Shown here piece by piece: positions 10,359 to 23,604 of a stretch of 64,000 bases of DNA. Within the stretch, counting starts at the first letter, position 1. Each line of letters starts with the position of its first letter. Under the pieces are notes generated by a model, which had not been told where the DNA came from, did no database searches, and was given only the letters and a program-made list of their open reading frames with translations. Position numbers and translations under genes: made by a program. Origin of the DNA: Argyresthia goedartella (taxonomy: Eukaryota; Arthropoda; Insecta; Lepidoptera; Argyresthiidae); the NCBI GenBank assembly GCA_949825045.1, contig OX463818.1, forward strand, positions 30,024,906 to 30,088,905, written 5' to 3'.

Positions 10359-12104
10359 TTGCAAGTGTACGAAGGCAATCGGGTTTCCCAAATAATTTTA
10401 TCTAAGGTGGACATTACTTGGCGTCACGTTCCCAGTGAACTGAACTGTGCGGACGTCGCGTCGCGCGGATCTACAGCGAGCGAGCTGCTGCGGCACCCGC
10501 TGTGGTGGGAACCACGCTGGCTATGGGAGTCACCGGCCAAGTGGCCCGGCGAGTGTTCAGATTTTCCGGCGGATATGTTACCCGGTTTACGGCCTCATGT
10601 CAATGTTGGTATTTTGGCTTCGGATTTTAACTTATTTGATCGGTATAGTTCATATGACAAATTGGTAAATGTAACGGCTTATTTATTACGGTTTATTCGA
10701 AATTGTAAAACAACGAGTAAAAACGGCGGCAATATAATTTCGATCTCGGAACGTAGAAGTGCGATATATTGTTTGATACGGATTGTTCAAAAAGAACATT
10801 ACGAAGAAGAAATATTAGCGGTGCGGGATGGGAAACCAATAAAAAATTCATTAAGACGGTTAAATTTGTTTATGGATATTAAAAACAATTGACTTCGAGT
10901 CAGCGGTCGAATCGGTGCGTCGGATGTACCTTACAACGCGCGACACCCAATTTTGATACCAGGCAAGGGTCGTTTTACGGAAATGTTAGTTACACACTAT
11001 CATAAGGCACACTGCCATGTCGGGGCTAATGCTTTAGAGTCTATTTTTTCGTGGACGTATTGGATAGTTGCAGCTCGGCGGGTGACACGTCACGTCACCT
11101 TCAAATGTATACTGTGCTTCCGGGCGCGACCGCGGCTGGCCCAGCCCTTTATGGCGGACTTACCCTCGGAACGGGTTAGGGGCACCCGGCCATTTCTCGG
11201 TACCGCGACTGATTTCGCAGGCCCGTTTCACATTAAGTCAAGCGTTCTTTGAAATGCAAGGATTCAGAGATGTTATTTATGTATTTTTGTTTGTTTAAGC
11301 ACTAAGAGTGTGCACTTGGAAATTGTCAGTCAACTAACTGTTGAAGCATTTGTAGCGGCGCTTACCCGGTTTATATCACGGCGAGGTCTTCCCTCTTTGG
11401 TTCGGTCAGATTGCGGTACTAACTATATGGGCGCTGATAAATATTTAAAGGAATTGCATGTTTTCTTACGCGATATTCAAACGGAAGTCGATCGGGAATT
11501 GGTCAAAAATGACATTAAATGGCCTTTCAATGCTCCGTCTAGTCCAAACCACGGCAGACTATTCGAAGCGGCGGTCAAATCAGCCAAAACTCACGCCAAG
11601 CGCATACTCGGTGAGGCTCGGCTGACGTTTGAAGAACTCACCACGTTTTTCACGAAGGTGGAAGCTGTGATGAACTCGCGACCGTTGTGTCCTCTCAGTA
11701 CGGACCCGGCGGACTTAGAAATATTAACTCCCGGACATTTTTTGATCGGTCAGCCCCTCGTGGCTCTTCCCGAATATCCTTACGCGGAAGTCAGTGTGTC
11801 TCGTCTGTCTCGGTTTCAACAGATCCAAAAGATGTCCCAGTATTTTTGGAACCGATGGAAAAATGTATATCTCCATACGCTTCAACAACGCTTTAAATGG
11901 ACCTCGCATACGGAACCTCCTAAGTTAGATGACTTAGTTTTAATTAAGGAGGATAATCTACCACCTCTCCACTGGAGACGTGGACGATTAGTTAAGCTCT
12001 TACCGGGCAAAGACGGGGTCATAAGGGTTGCCGAAGTCAAAACCAAAAATGGTGTTTTGTTGAGACCTATCTCTAAATTGTGTAGGTTACCATTAGGGAA
12101 TTAG
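10359..12104 (+). pseudogene. BEL/Pao pol 3' part: RNase H tail, integrase
   Basis: A single frame carries the end of RNase H (ELNCADVASRG, then HPLWWEP), the linker, the HHCC zinc finger of integrase (HYHKAHCHVG through FKCILC), the catalytic core (TDFAGPF, SDCGTNY, then EAAVKSAK), and the C-terminal region with TPGHFLIGQPL and a block near WRRGRLVKL that is typical of BEL/Pao integrases. The only lesions are TGA codons at 10,890 and 11,250. Gag, protease and RT are absent here, so this is a fragment. It is related to the BEL element at 51,171-57,201 but clearly divergent. Confidence 0.9.
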
Positions 12105-12136
12105 TTAACCAAGGCGGGCTTGATTAGACGGAGGGA

Positions 12137-12470
12137 TGTTCAGGCATTGTACTCTTTAATATGTGGGTAACTGTATGTGGCGGACCGGTGCGTGAAGAAA
12201 TTTGAGGGTAGCTCGACACACTCGACACCTCAAACGAGTGCGTCCTACACCGGCTCCCAGATCGGATGCGTATCTCGGTTCCGGCGGAAGAAGAATTTCC
12301 AACCATTCAATCTCAACTGTATTGGGTGTTCTGTGTGCCTATAATAGGAGTGTCAGACCTTATGGTGACATATGTGTGATAGCTGGCCAGCTCGGACCCG
12401 AAACCCAGATATTGGAGTGTTCTGAAGTTGATACGTGGCTGAAGGCGTGCCAGGGTCAATCAAAGTGAGT
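12137..12470 (+). other. probable 3' LTR start of the BEL fragment
   Basis: After the pol stop at 12,104 comes a purine-rich tract (GGAGGGA) and then TGTTCAGGCATTGTACTC at 12,137. This is the order expected for a polypurine tract and the first bases of an LTR, and BEL/Pao LTRs commonly begin this way. The right end was not found and the end coordinate is nominal. Confidence 0.5.
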
Positions 12471-12575
12471 GGCTTATTTCATATTGAGAAGATGCAATGC
12501 CGTGGACTGTAACCCCTGGGGTGAACTAGAAAGATCAGGACCGTACCACTGGAAAACTTAGGGTTACCAGGAAGC

Positions 12576-12734
12576 GAATGGTCGTACCTACTATTGTACA
12601 TTGTTTTGTCTCGACTCCCACTGAACGTGCAGACTAGATTTAAACAGCCGCAGGCAGACGACCTGCCCGCCTTCTTTGACCTGGTCGAGTTTTTAGAAGA
12701 AGAATCCGGGAGAGCAGAGAACTTGGGACTGTGA
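12576..12734 (+). pseudogene. BEL/Pao gag fragment
   Basis: A short frame (EWSYLLLYIVLSRLP and following, ending LEEESGR before a TGA at 12,732) matches the gag block DQWSYIVLYMVLSRLP of the BEL element at 53,150-53,290. It is a capsid-region scrap, separated from its neighbours by unrecognised sequence, and suggests a second partial or rearranged BEL copy. Confidence 0.7.
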
Positions 12735-12850
12735 GTTATCCCATTCCTGGAACCACAGTTGGCCGCCCCTAGCCTCTTAGCCTCTTAAGACCCTGGTTAC
12801 ACCTGTGTGCACCTAAAATTATGATCTTTTGTGACGTCTAGTGACATCTT
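12735..12850. other. junction sequence before block X copy 2
   Basis: No gene. Its right edge is the left breakpoint of copy 2. Whether the same sequence precedes copy 1 lies outside the window. Confidence 0.5.
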
Positions 12851-13193
12851 TTGTGGAGTAGCTTTACTAAACCAGCGTCATCTGATATCTGTTTCTTAGA
12901 AAATCACCGCTAGGTAGCGCTAGAAGTATTTTTTTCGCGACTTTTGACCATTTCAACTTTCGGGTAGGTAGATTTTCTTCATTTGTGCTGCGGAAAGAAG
13001 TTGTTAACTAGGTAAATATGCTAAAATCATGTTTTTTCGTATTCTTTTTGTATTTTGTTTGCCTAATGAATCAAAGTTTGGTATGGTAAAATCATACGGT
13101 TTGATATATGTTTGTGTGAAATATTGGATAAATAGTTTAGGTACATCCTTTTGTACCTCGGGAGTAAACTCAATTAATAATCCTTGTCCATAC

Positions 13194-13248
13194 AAAAAAA
13201 AACGTAGGTGATATTTATCCATATAAATATCACCTACGTTTTTTTTTT
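13194..13248. repeat. perfect 24-bp hairpin, copy 2
   Basis: Duplicate of the hairpin at 344-398, unchanged and in the corresponding place in block X copy 2. Confidence 0.85.
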
Positions 13249-13747
13249 TCAGAATAAAACATGAATGACAGGGAGATTGAAGATTTCTCGAATACCAGTG
13301 ATGGAGATAGATTTATTTATTATTTATTTAGATGGAGAGATATTTGCTATCGGCCTCACTCATGGAGAGTCCGCGGCTGAACATCCGCCCTCCCCCCTCC
13401 AGGGTTGGGATCAGACCCAAAGGCACGTGGGCCGTATGAAGCGATTTAAGATTAGATTAGCTGATTAGCCGTTGATATTCGCTTGATCATCGTGGGCTTT
13501 GCGGGAAAGCACCCACGCATCGTTTAGATTAAGGAACGGACATTGATTGACCTGATTGATTGGCTTAGAGTGGTAATGCTAGATCTTATCTCAGGCGCGC
13601 CTGATATAAGTTCCAGCAGACTCGTCGCTTGTCGGTAGACCAAGTGAAAGTTGTCCAGAATGATGTCCTCTAACAGTCAGTTGCTCGACGCGGAAGTGAG
13701 ATAACGTCACGATCTGTCAAACGCGCGCTAATAGCTAACAAAACAAA

Positions 13748-14677
13748 ATGGTGAAATATTTTAAATGTACCACAGCTGTTACAAAGAAAAGTCCGAGCAT
13801 ACAATGTAGTAAGAAGTAAGAATGTGCAAATATTTCTACGGAGCAGCTAAGTGCAATGGTTGCGACGGATTCCATTGATTGGAAATGTCGGAACTGCACG
13901 GGCAATGTGAAACCAAAACGGCTTTCGTGCATTCTACCCGAAGCAGAGGAGGAGGACAATACCGATAGTGAGCCAATACCAGGGGCTGCGCAAAATAAAT
14001 TCACACAAAAAATTCTTAGCGACATCCGACGAGAAGTGCGGGAAATCGTTAGAACGAACGAATACGAAGAAAAAATATCCATGTACGAATCGAATCTTTA
14101 AACCGTTGAAAACCAGTGTAAAGACCTGAAACACTCTTATCAAAATCTTAAACTTAAGAACGACGTGCTAGAACAGAAGATAAACGCAATGGAACAACAA
14201 CAATTGTCAAATCTTGTTGAAATTTGCGGCGTCAGTGAATCGGAAAACAAAAACCTGCAAGACATAACCTCCAAGATATGCGTCAAGCTACAACTAAGCT
14301 CTGCTGACGTATCTAAAGTATACCGAAAGAGGAAGATGCGTCCTAACGTGGCCGTATAAGGACCCCCATCGGCGATAGTGGTGGCTCTGAGCGAAGGAAT
14401 CCGCGAACAGTGGCTATCGAGCTCCAGGAACACATCCATCACTGGCAGGGATCTGGGACGCGAGGACAGTACCCGCATCTACATACGTGAGTCACTTACA
14501 CCTAGTACCGCCTTCTTACTGTAGAAGTCCAAGAAGGACCTCAAAGAGACAGGCCCTTGTAAGTTTGTTTGGCTAAAGAATTGAGTAGTCTTAGCAAAAA
14601 AAAGCGAGACTTATAAAGCTTACGTCATCAGATCAGAGAGAGATATACAGAGGCTACAAGAGGTTTTCTTCAAGTGA
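13748..14677 (+). pseudogene. LINE A ORF1 (copy 2)
   Basis: Copy of 898-1,827 at an offset of 12,850. It has the same five nonsense codons, the same degenerate PHD-like N-terminus and the same coiled coil. Shared lesions show that it was already dead when duplicated. Confidence 0.87.
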
Positions 14678-14741
14678 TTGCTATATTTTTTTAACTAGGT
14701 ATCTAAATGTGCAATAAGATGCCAACATTTAATAATTAAAA

Positions 14742-17657
14742 ATGGATGACATACTCACATCCATAAGGGAATTTAATTATAACTGTTGGAATGATTTTAT
14801 ACCAAAATCAGACAAGTCAAATTTATTTAATACACTGAGCGTAAACATACGATCGCTTATAAAAAACTTTGCGCAACTGGAGCTAATTGTATCAAGCAGT
14901 AAAAGTACAATACATGTCATCGTGATCACAGAGGCGAACATCAGCGAGGTATGCAAACCTTTATTTAAGCTACCGGGCTACGAGATGCATGCCAATCTTT
15001 GACGTGCGAGACAAGGAGAAGGTGTAATTGTGTATATCCATAAAAGTGTAACCTTTACAAAATATAAATCGTATTCACGTAGTTTTGAGTGCATAACTGG
15101 TGAAGTGTCGACCAAGTGTAACTACGGAATTAACTTGTGTGCGGTTTATAGACCTCCGGATTTAATTAAGGCTATCTTTATTAAGGAATTAGAATATTTG
15201 ATTTCAATGTGTCCTAAAAATCTAAACTATGTAATGTTAGGTGATATAAACATTGACTTAAAAAAGTCAAACACATTTGTAACACAATACTTAGATTGTT
15301 TGTACGGGGCGGGTCTAGAGTGTGATATAACTCAGTTTACACGAGTTGAGAAGAAACAAACATAATTACAAAGTCATGTATCGATCATATTTTTGTTTGA
15401 AATGTCAATAACCATACTGTTCGCACCTCTGTTATCAATAATGCCCTAGCCGACCATTATATAACAGGCTTCACAATCGTGGATACTATGCCCAAGATAA
15501 CATGTAACAATTATAATTTATACCAAGCTAGACAGCTCCAAAATTGACACCGAATTAACAAAAATAGATTGGAATATTCCCCTAATGTATAAAATAATAT
15601 TGTGAACTATATTATAAAACAATTTAATGAGGTTTATGAAAAAAGTAAAATCTCTGTAAAAATAAAACTAGGTAAAAGATATCAAGCTCCCTGGCTAAGT
15701 GACAGAATCACTTATATGTATAAGAAAAGGGATGAACTCTTATCAATATGGAAAAAAGATTAAAGTAATCTTAGCAATAGAATTTTGTACAGTAAATATA
15801 GAAATAAAACTAACAAACACATCAATAATGTAAAAAATAATTATTATAAAAAAGAAGAATATCAAAACTTTAGTAACTGCAAAAAAATGTGGCAAATTAT
15901 TAACAAACTTAGTGGTAAAATTACTGATTCCATAGATAATTTGTTAGTTAAAACTTTCAAAAATAATATCACAATTTTGGCTGAAAACTTTGCTTGTGAA
16001 TTTCGTAACAACGTGAAAAAAATCTGTACATATTGTGACACACCGTTACTGGGGTCTAAAACGTATAACAACTGCCCAGACTTGTCAATGAGAATTAAGA
16101 TGGCCAGTGATGACGTCATATATTCTATCATTACTCATATGAACGACAAAAAAAGCCCAGGCATTGATGGTATTAGGGTTAAAGATATAAAAACCATAAA
16201 ATCAAATATAACACTAGTCATCACCCACCTCATAAATGCTTGCATCAAAACGTCACTATTTCCAGATTCACAAAAGTTAGGTATAGTTCGCCCCATACAT
16301 AAAAAAGGTATTCGCTCAGACGTTAATAACTATAGACCTAAAACTATATTGCCATGTATTGACAAGATAATCGAAAGATATCTTGGCAATGAAATAAACA
16401 AATTTCTTATTCATATTAATATAATCAACAAAAACCAGTATGGATTTCAGAAAAAACTTAGTACAACACAGCTGTTATCAAAGTTCACTAATGAGGTCAG
16501 CAAGTACATGAACAATCGTGAGCATGTACTTGCTGTCTTCATTGACTTTAGTAAAGCCTTTGACACAATTAATTACGTAACATTATTTTTAAAGCTTGAA
16601 CAAAATGGTATACAGGGTCCACTAATAAAACTATTTAAAAATTATCACACAAATAGGTTTACAACTGTAAGCATAGCTGGTGAATATAGCACAAAATATC
16701 CTACTGAGATGGGTGCCGCCTAGGGGTTAATAACTGGGCCCCTGGGGTATATTTTGTAAGTAAACGACATGTGCAATATATTCTCTGAACATGCCTGTTG
16801 GTTGCTAACAAAGATATACTAAAAGCACAAGAACAACTGCAACATAACTATAATATTCTATGTAACACAAGTGCATATGCACTCGACGTTGGTTTAGTTA
16901 TTAATTCACAGAAAACTAAACTATTACACATACATTCTCCATACCTAAAAAACACCATCCACCCCCTTTATAAAGTCTCACACTCATTAATGCTTACATG
17001 TAAACCATATAAATTGCAGCTGTGATTCCTTAGAACTAACTAGACAACACATGTACTTAGGGTTGATAATCGACGAACACCTGAACTGGAAACCACATAT
17101 TGATCATGTATGCAACAACCTTTTTATCTAAAATATGTATACTTAAATATAAGCTTCCGTTTAATGTACTTATATTAATGTACCTATCCCTAGCAGAATC
17201 TATCATAACTTACGGCCTAAGCAGCTATGGTCGAACCTATAAAACCTATCTAGACAATATATATAGACTTCAAATTAGAATTTTGAAACTTACACTTCCC
17301 AAAAACGCAGGAAACAATCACATAAAAATCGAAAGCGATTTATTTAACTACCGTAAAATTTTTAATGTATTTAACTTGTTTAAGATGTTTATTATTTGTG
17401 AAGGCTGTGATAAGATCGATTCACTGGTGAGACGGGAGCGACCTAAGCAGTTGCGTTGTTTGTCAAAAGTGTTGTCAAACTTGTCTACATACACATTACC
17501 TAAGTATATCAATGTATACGGTTCTCGAACATGGGAATACCTACTACCAATGATACTGAATGAACTACCTACTGCTATACTTGAAAGTCTCTTAATAAAT
17601 AGGAATAAATGTAAAATTATAATGAAACAATACTTTCTCTCCAATTGTAATAATTAG
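14742..17657 (+). pseudogene. LINE A ORF2 (copy 2)
   Basis: Copy of 1,892-4,807 with the same stops, frameshifts and missing catalytic FADD stretch. A few amino-acid differences are visible, such as Ile to Asn in the stretch after 15,785 and Glu to Lys plus Phe to Cys near 17,380-17,400. They are scattered and do not restore any frame. Confidence 0.88.
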
Positions 17658-18302
17658 CTATAAGTAACTACTCATTAATTTTATATAACAATACTTGTTT
17701 GGTGCGCCACTTCTGACCGCACTTGCCACACATAAACCCTGCGTGGTTTAAGCGCAGGTTTTTGTTGTAAGTTTTTTGTATTTTATATGTTTTGGAAAAT
17801 AAACGAAATAAAAATAAAAAAACCGTCGCTGGTCGAAAGCCCAAGTGAAAGATGTTCAGAATGATATCCTCTGACAATCCCTTAATAGTTATTTGTGCAA
17901 CAAGAGAGCATAGTTGGTTTTTGCTGCAAGTGCTTGTTTGAGTCCCAAGTAAACGAAGGATTCAATATTTGAATCACGAGAGTATCGAGTGATTGTACGT
18001 GAGAATCCTGAGTGAGCTCAATGGCACGAGATGCAAATAACTTCGGTCTAGTGTTTCACATACAACTTTTCATCTCAACAATGAGAACATACGAAATAAG
18101 AAAATTTAAAAATACCACATTGAAAAATCAAATAACATTCATTGTATTTTTTCGTGATAAACTTCAACTAATTTACACTTATAAATATTTCTGTAACTGT
18201 ATCATATTTATCAACTAGAATGGCTAGGCGATAGAATGAAATATGAAGCACCACAATCTGACTTGACATCAGCCAACCCGGCTCCCAAGACTCCGCCCCC
18301 AG

Positions 18303-19421
18303 GTGCTGTCGACACCCCGCCCGCTGCGTGGGAGCAGGTCTCGAGCACAAAGCAGTCTCCGCCCGCACCACTCCACTACCTTGCGCTGTGTCCAGCTGCC
18401 CCGCCCGCTACGTAAGGCCATCCAGTGTCGTTACCAGTTGTCCCCGCCCCTGCCTCAACCGGTCAGTACTCACACCTCTGCCTACAATCTGCGCTCCTGG
18501 GAATTGAATAGTATGACGACGAGACGTACTCCACCGACCGTTGCCGCCGCGATGACTCACCATCTATCGGAACCGAACTTGAGCGCCAATCCAGATCTAG
18601 AGGCGGTTTCTGCCGCGGAGCATATTACTCAACGAAATAAGCATAAAAGGGGTGATGTTGATTCGCAGGCCCTTCTGGATACTTTTAAGAATGAAATTCT
18701 GGTACTATGCAATAGTATTAGGGAGGAACAACAGAGAAATTTTACGTCTTTGCGCAGTACGGTGGAAGATATAAAAACGCAAAATACCAAATTACAAGAG
18801 TTCGCAGAATTTTCTTCCGCAAAATATGATGAAGTTTTAGCTGAAATGAAAAAAAATGATGCAGAGAGAACTGAAAACCGCAAATACACACAAAGCCTGG
18901 AAGAGATAGTCGAATTCTTAGAGCGTCAAAATAGATCCACGAGCGTCGAAATCAGGGATATTTCTCAACAGTCTGGAGAATCCAAGCAAGACTTAGCCAA
19001 CTTAGTCATTAAAGTAGGAAAAGCCATAAATATTCCTATCCAGTATTCCGATATAAAAGATGTGCTTAGGACCAATCCTAAGAAGTCAACAATTAAGCCG
19101 ATTATTGCCGAATTTATAACAGTCCTGGCCAAGGAAGCTTTACTTACATCGGTATAGAAGTATAACGAAGAACACAAGAACGACAAACTAAACACAGAGA
19201 ATATGAATATTTCTGGCCCGAAAGAAGCTGTGTATATTGCTGAAAACCTGACGTTTAAAGCTAGAAAACTGTTCTACTTGGCACGAGAATTTCAAACAAC
19301 TCACAAATACGATTTCTGCTGGACGTCAAATGGAAAAGTCTATCTGCGCAAAGCACACAAATCTCCCCTTGTGAGGGTTGATTCTGAAGCAGACATTACG
19401 AAACTCAAAGAGCAGAATTGA
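18303..19421 (+). pseudogene. LINE B ORF1 (copy 2)
   Basis: Copy of 5,454-6,572 with the same in-frame TAG, here at 19,155. The coiled coil and FP25-like C-terminal domain are retained. One Asn to Asp difference lies near 18,957. Confidence 0.82.
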
Positions 19422-19684
19422 CTACTACCTGTAAATTTAGATATTACAATTAGATTCTGTTTAAAAACCCCGTTACACCTATACAACATTATACTGAGAG
19501 TACTCCCATACGTTTTTATTATCTACTGCACACTCACACACTCCAATAACTCACCACTCAACAATTCACACATATCAAATCAACAGTCTAAAATATCTAT
19601 GTTCTTCCCAAACACCCCCCTATGTCCACAATATTTGCGCTACCTATTTATAAGCATTAAAAGAGGGCCTTATAAATAAAATAG

Positions 19685-22548
19685 ATGAAGAATCATACTT
19701 ATTGGGAGCGTTCGAATCTTATCAGTGGAGATGAATGTCTACTACATGTCGATAACTCCAACACTAGTTTGAGAGTATTCCATATGAACATTCGCAGCGT
19801 AAACTGTAATTTGGACAAACTGGCTCTTCTACTTTCTTGTCTAAAACTTAACTGGGATGTGATAGTTTTTACTGAATGCTGGTTAAGTAAAGCCCCTAAC
19901 GTTCCCATACTTGATGGATATCTCTCTTATTTCTCTAAGGAAGTAATAAACCAGAATGATGGAGTGGTAATTTATATTAGAAATAATATTGAACATAAAA
20001 TCGAATACCCTGACTTTAATGATGGAAATACAATATGTTGCTAAATAGGAAGTAGCTTAGCTATAGTAGCTATTTACCGATCACCCTCACATAATAATAT
20101 CGATAATTTTTTGAATAGCCTACAAATGACTCTGACTGACCTAGCATCAATACCATCAGTGGTTGTTATTGGGGATGTAAACATTGACATCATACCTGAA
20201 AACAAGCCCAAACTAAACCAAGAAGCTTACCTAAATTTAATATCATCTTTGGGCTACTCTCCTACCCACCAATTTCCCACCCATGTTAGAAAGTGCCTAG
20301 ATCATGTACTTCTTAAATCTAGACATAGCTCTAAAACAAAAATCTTAAATGCCAGTATAACTGACCACGCCCCCACTCTACTGAATCTGGAGTTAACTAT
20401 TCAAAGAGTAAAGCCCAAAAATGTATGACTTCACATAAGCGTAATTTATGTGAAGTGCATAAATTACGCTTCTGTCAAATCCGATATTGATCAATGTGAT
20501 TTTTGTTTTAAATGAACCGAATGTTGCTGCAGAACTCTTTGTAACCAAAATATCCAACATAATAACGACTCATTCTACCGTCAGAAAAATCCCACGAAAA
20601 CAACGAACAATAAAGCCATGGATTACACCTGGCCTTCTCAAATGTATAAGAAATAGAGACCGTTTATACAAGAAATACAAAAAATCACCTAATAATCAAG
20701 TTAACAAAATTATTTACACTCGCTACAGAAATTACTGTAATAACCTGCTAAAGAAACTTAAACGTTCACACGAGAAGGATGAGTTCGAAAAGGAAAAATA
20801 AACCCAAGGCCACATGGGAAGTTATTAAAAAGATTATTCATACGTACAACAAGTCACCTCCCCCTAGAGAACTAATATATCTGTCACCTGACCCCTTGAT
20901 TCTCTAAACAAAGTTAACCATTTCTTTGCAAGACTCTCTTGCTAATAAAATTCAACATACCTCAAACGATGCCTCACACAACAAACACTATTGCCTCCAA
21001 TCTTCTCAAAGTGCAAGATCACAACTAAACACATTATCAAATATAAATTATTTGGATCTACGAAGCGACTCTCAGCAATAGGCTGGGATAGCATCTCTTC
21101 ATCTGTTATTAAATCGAGCCATTTGTTCTTGCGCCAATTATAACTCACGTGTGCAAACTCTGTCTCTCAAAAGGTGTCTTTCCAACAATTTACAAAAAAG
21201 CTCTTGTTCACCCGATTCTCAAATGTGGTGACAGAGAGAACATTACAAATTATAGACCTATCTCTGATCTTACTATCATGACTAAAATATAAGAAAAAGT
21301 GCTAAATAACCGATTAGTAGGATTCTTAACCAAATACGAAATAATTGCTGATAATCAGTATGGATTCTGCAAGAGCAAGTCGACCGAGGATGCCGTTTTG
21401 CACTTAACGGAGAAATATCAAGGACTCTAGATAAAAAATCTAAGTGCGTTGGCATCTTCCTTGATCTGAAAAAAGTCTTCGACACTATATCAATACCCCT
21501 ATTAATAAATAAATTAAGTTCTGCTGGTATAAGAGTACATGCCCTAGACATTTTCAGAGATTATCTCACCAAACGTACTCAGAGAGTAAAAATAGAGAAT
21601 TACCTAAGTGATGATATCGCTCTGTCATACGGTGTACCCCAGGGAAGTATCTTGAGCCCCACACTATTTATTTTATACATCAACGATCTGTGCAAACTTT
21701 CTATACCTAACTGCAATATTGTCATTTACGCCGATGATACTGCTCTCCTAATTGAGGGTCAAACCTGGGATAAAGCCAGGATAAACGCAGAGGTATCTCT
21801 CGAGGTAGTCATGAAATGGCTCGTCACTAACCTTCTTACTCTAAATATTGACAAAACCATGTATATCACCTTTTCACTGACCTCCTCGGGGAAACCACCT
21901 CAAGGTTCTTTTAATGTTAGAGTAAACAATAATTGCAACTTTAGCAAATTAAGTCACTCAAATTGTTCTTGCCTGACGCTCAATAGAGTAGATAAAGTAA
22001 AATACTTAGGGGTAATTATAGATGACACTCTCTTATGGAAGCCACATATAATTAATTTAACAAGTCGCAACAGAAAGCTCATTTATATCTTCAAAATGCT
22101 TAGACCGTCAGCAGACGAAAATGTTTTGTATACAGTCTATAATGCTTTGGCCCAGTCAATTATATCTTATTGCATAGCGGCTTGGGGTGGTGCACCAAAA
22201 ACACTAATTATAAAATTGGAAAGGGCTCAAAGAGCTGTCCTTAAAGTACTTCTAAGAAAGCCTTTCAGATACCCCACTGAATTACTTTATACTGAGTGCA
22301 AAATGCTCTCGGTAAGGCAACTTTTCATCCAACAGGCTATTCTGAGAACACACACAAATCGCCCATACGATCCTTTGCTACTCCTAAAGCGGAGAAAAGA
22401 CAGAGTGTTTGAGATAGAAAGCTGTAAAACCACTCATGCTCAAAGGCAGCTTTATATCACCGGCCCTCGTCTCTACAACAAAACTAGCAGGGACGTCGAG
22501 CTTTATCATCTACCCAAAACCGTCTGCAAAACATTAATAAAAAAATAA
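19685..22548 (+). pseudogene. LINE B ORF2 (copy 2)
   Basis: Copy of 6,836-9,718 with the same early stops, frame break and YADD reverse transcriptase. It is 19 bases shorter because of the divergent patch at about 20,970-21,065. That patch removes the open frame that copy 1 has from 8,223. The last 298 codons, from 21,652, are open. Confidence 0.87.
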
Positions 22549-23020
22549 TAGTTCAAAAAAAAATAAAAAAACACGCTTTTATAGCTAACCGAACTAAAAA
22601 TTAGAAAATAATTTTTAATTTCAGAGAGTTTATAATACAGTAGTAGAAGATCGAACAATCAATCAGAATTTATCACCTCAAAATAAAATTATAATAAAGT
22701 TTAAGTAATTAACAAAAGAATTCAATTCAGAGTAAACAGCGTGGGGTGCTTGATAAAGTAAATGTAACAACCATTCTATTGGCAACTATCTATGAGAGGA
22801 GAGTTATGAAAAGTAGTAAAATGCACCCCACGCTTTTTACTCTGAATTCTTTTGTTAATTACTTAAACTTTATTATAATTTTATTTTGAGGTGATAAATT
22901 CTGATTGATTGTTCGATCTTCTACTACTGTATTATAAACTCTCTGAAATTAAAAATTATTTTCTAATTTTTAGTTCGGTTAGCTATAAAAGCGTGTTTTT
23001 TTATTTTTTTTAAACTATTA
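22547..23020. repeat. 474-bp palindrome after LINE B (copy 2)
   Basis: Left arm 22,547-22,749, right arm 22,822-23,020, 72-base loop, identical in design to the copy at 9,717-10,190. The Helitron-side sequence that follows repeats the word TTTTTAGTTCG found inside the right arm, a possible microhomology at the junction. Confidence 0.92.
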
Positions 23021-23086
23021 TTTATTTTTCATTTTTTAGTTCGATTTATCAATTAGTTATTTGTTGACATGTGGTATTGAAATTTC

Positions 23087-23604
23087 TCACAAATTATTTC
23101 GCAATCTCATCATTTCATTCAAAGCTTCACTGTTGCATGGGGTTATTCCTGTTAACTTAAAACAATCGAGTTCTTCAATCCGAATACCGTCTAAAGATCT
23201 TACATGACTAAGTGCTATATAAGCTTGTCCAGCAGCAAACAGTCGCGAGCCTAGATAAATGACTGCATGATCGACTGTACAACCTTGCATCTTGTGGACG
23301 GTCGAAGCCCAACTCAGGATTAATGGCAACATTCGTCTCTCAGCAGTTCCATAACTGTATTTCGCTGGGAACTGTGTCGATATTGGTTTAATCATGTGCA
23401 CACCATCTGATCCGAAATCGATACGGACTGACGGGATGTCTTCCGCGTATAGTTGGCCTCTGCGAAAATTTGGCCAGATAATTTCTGTGATAAAACCTAT
23501 ATTGCCATTCACTAAACCTTTCGACACGTCAATGTTTGTCCTCAACATCACTTTAGCTCCTACGAATATTTTCAATACATTCGGAAGACCTCCGGTTTTA
23601 TTAT
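23087..23604 (-). pseudogene. Helitron helicase C-terminal segment
   Basis: Encodes the last roughly 170 residues of the Helitron helicase, including the SF1 motif region around TVHKMQGCTVDHAV and the motif VI-like stretch AYIALSHVRSLDGI, then a stop at 23,087. It was separated from the rest of the helicase by the LINE insertion at 23,605-24,876 and retains the right-hand 5-base target duplication at 23,600-23,604. Confidence 0.9.

Larger units (their letters stand above)
12851..23032 (+). repeat. 10.2-kb duplicated block X, copy 2
   Basis: Second direct copy of the block at 1-10,202. It begins where the first window bases recur and ends at the palindrome edge, after which Helitron sequence starts. 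The stop codons and frameshifts of both LINEs are shared with copy 1, so the decay came before the duplication. The exceptions are scattered substitutions and one dense cluster at about 20,970-21,065. Confidence 0.95.
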
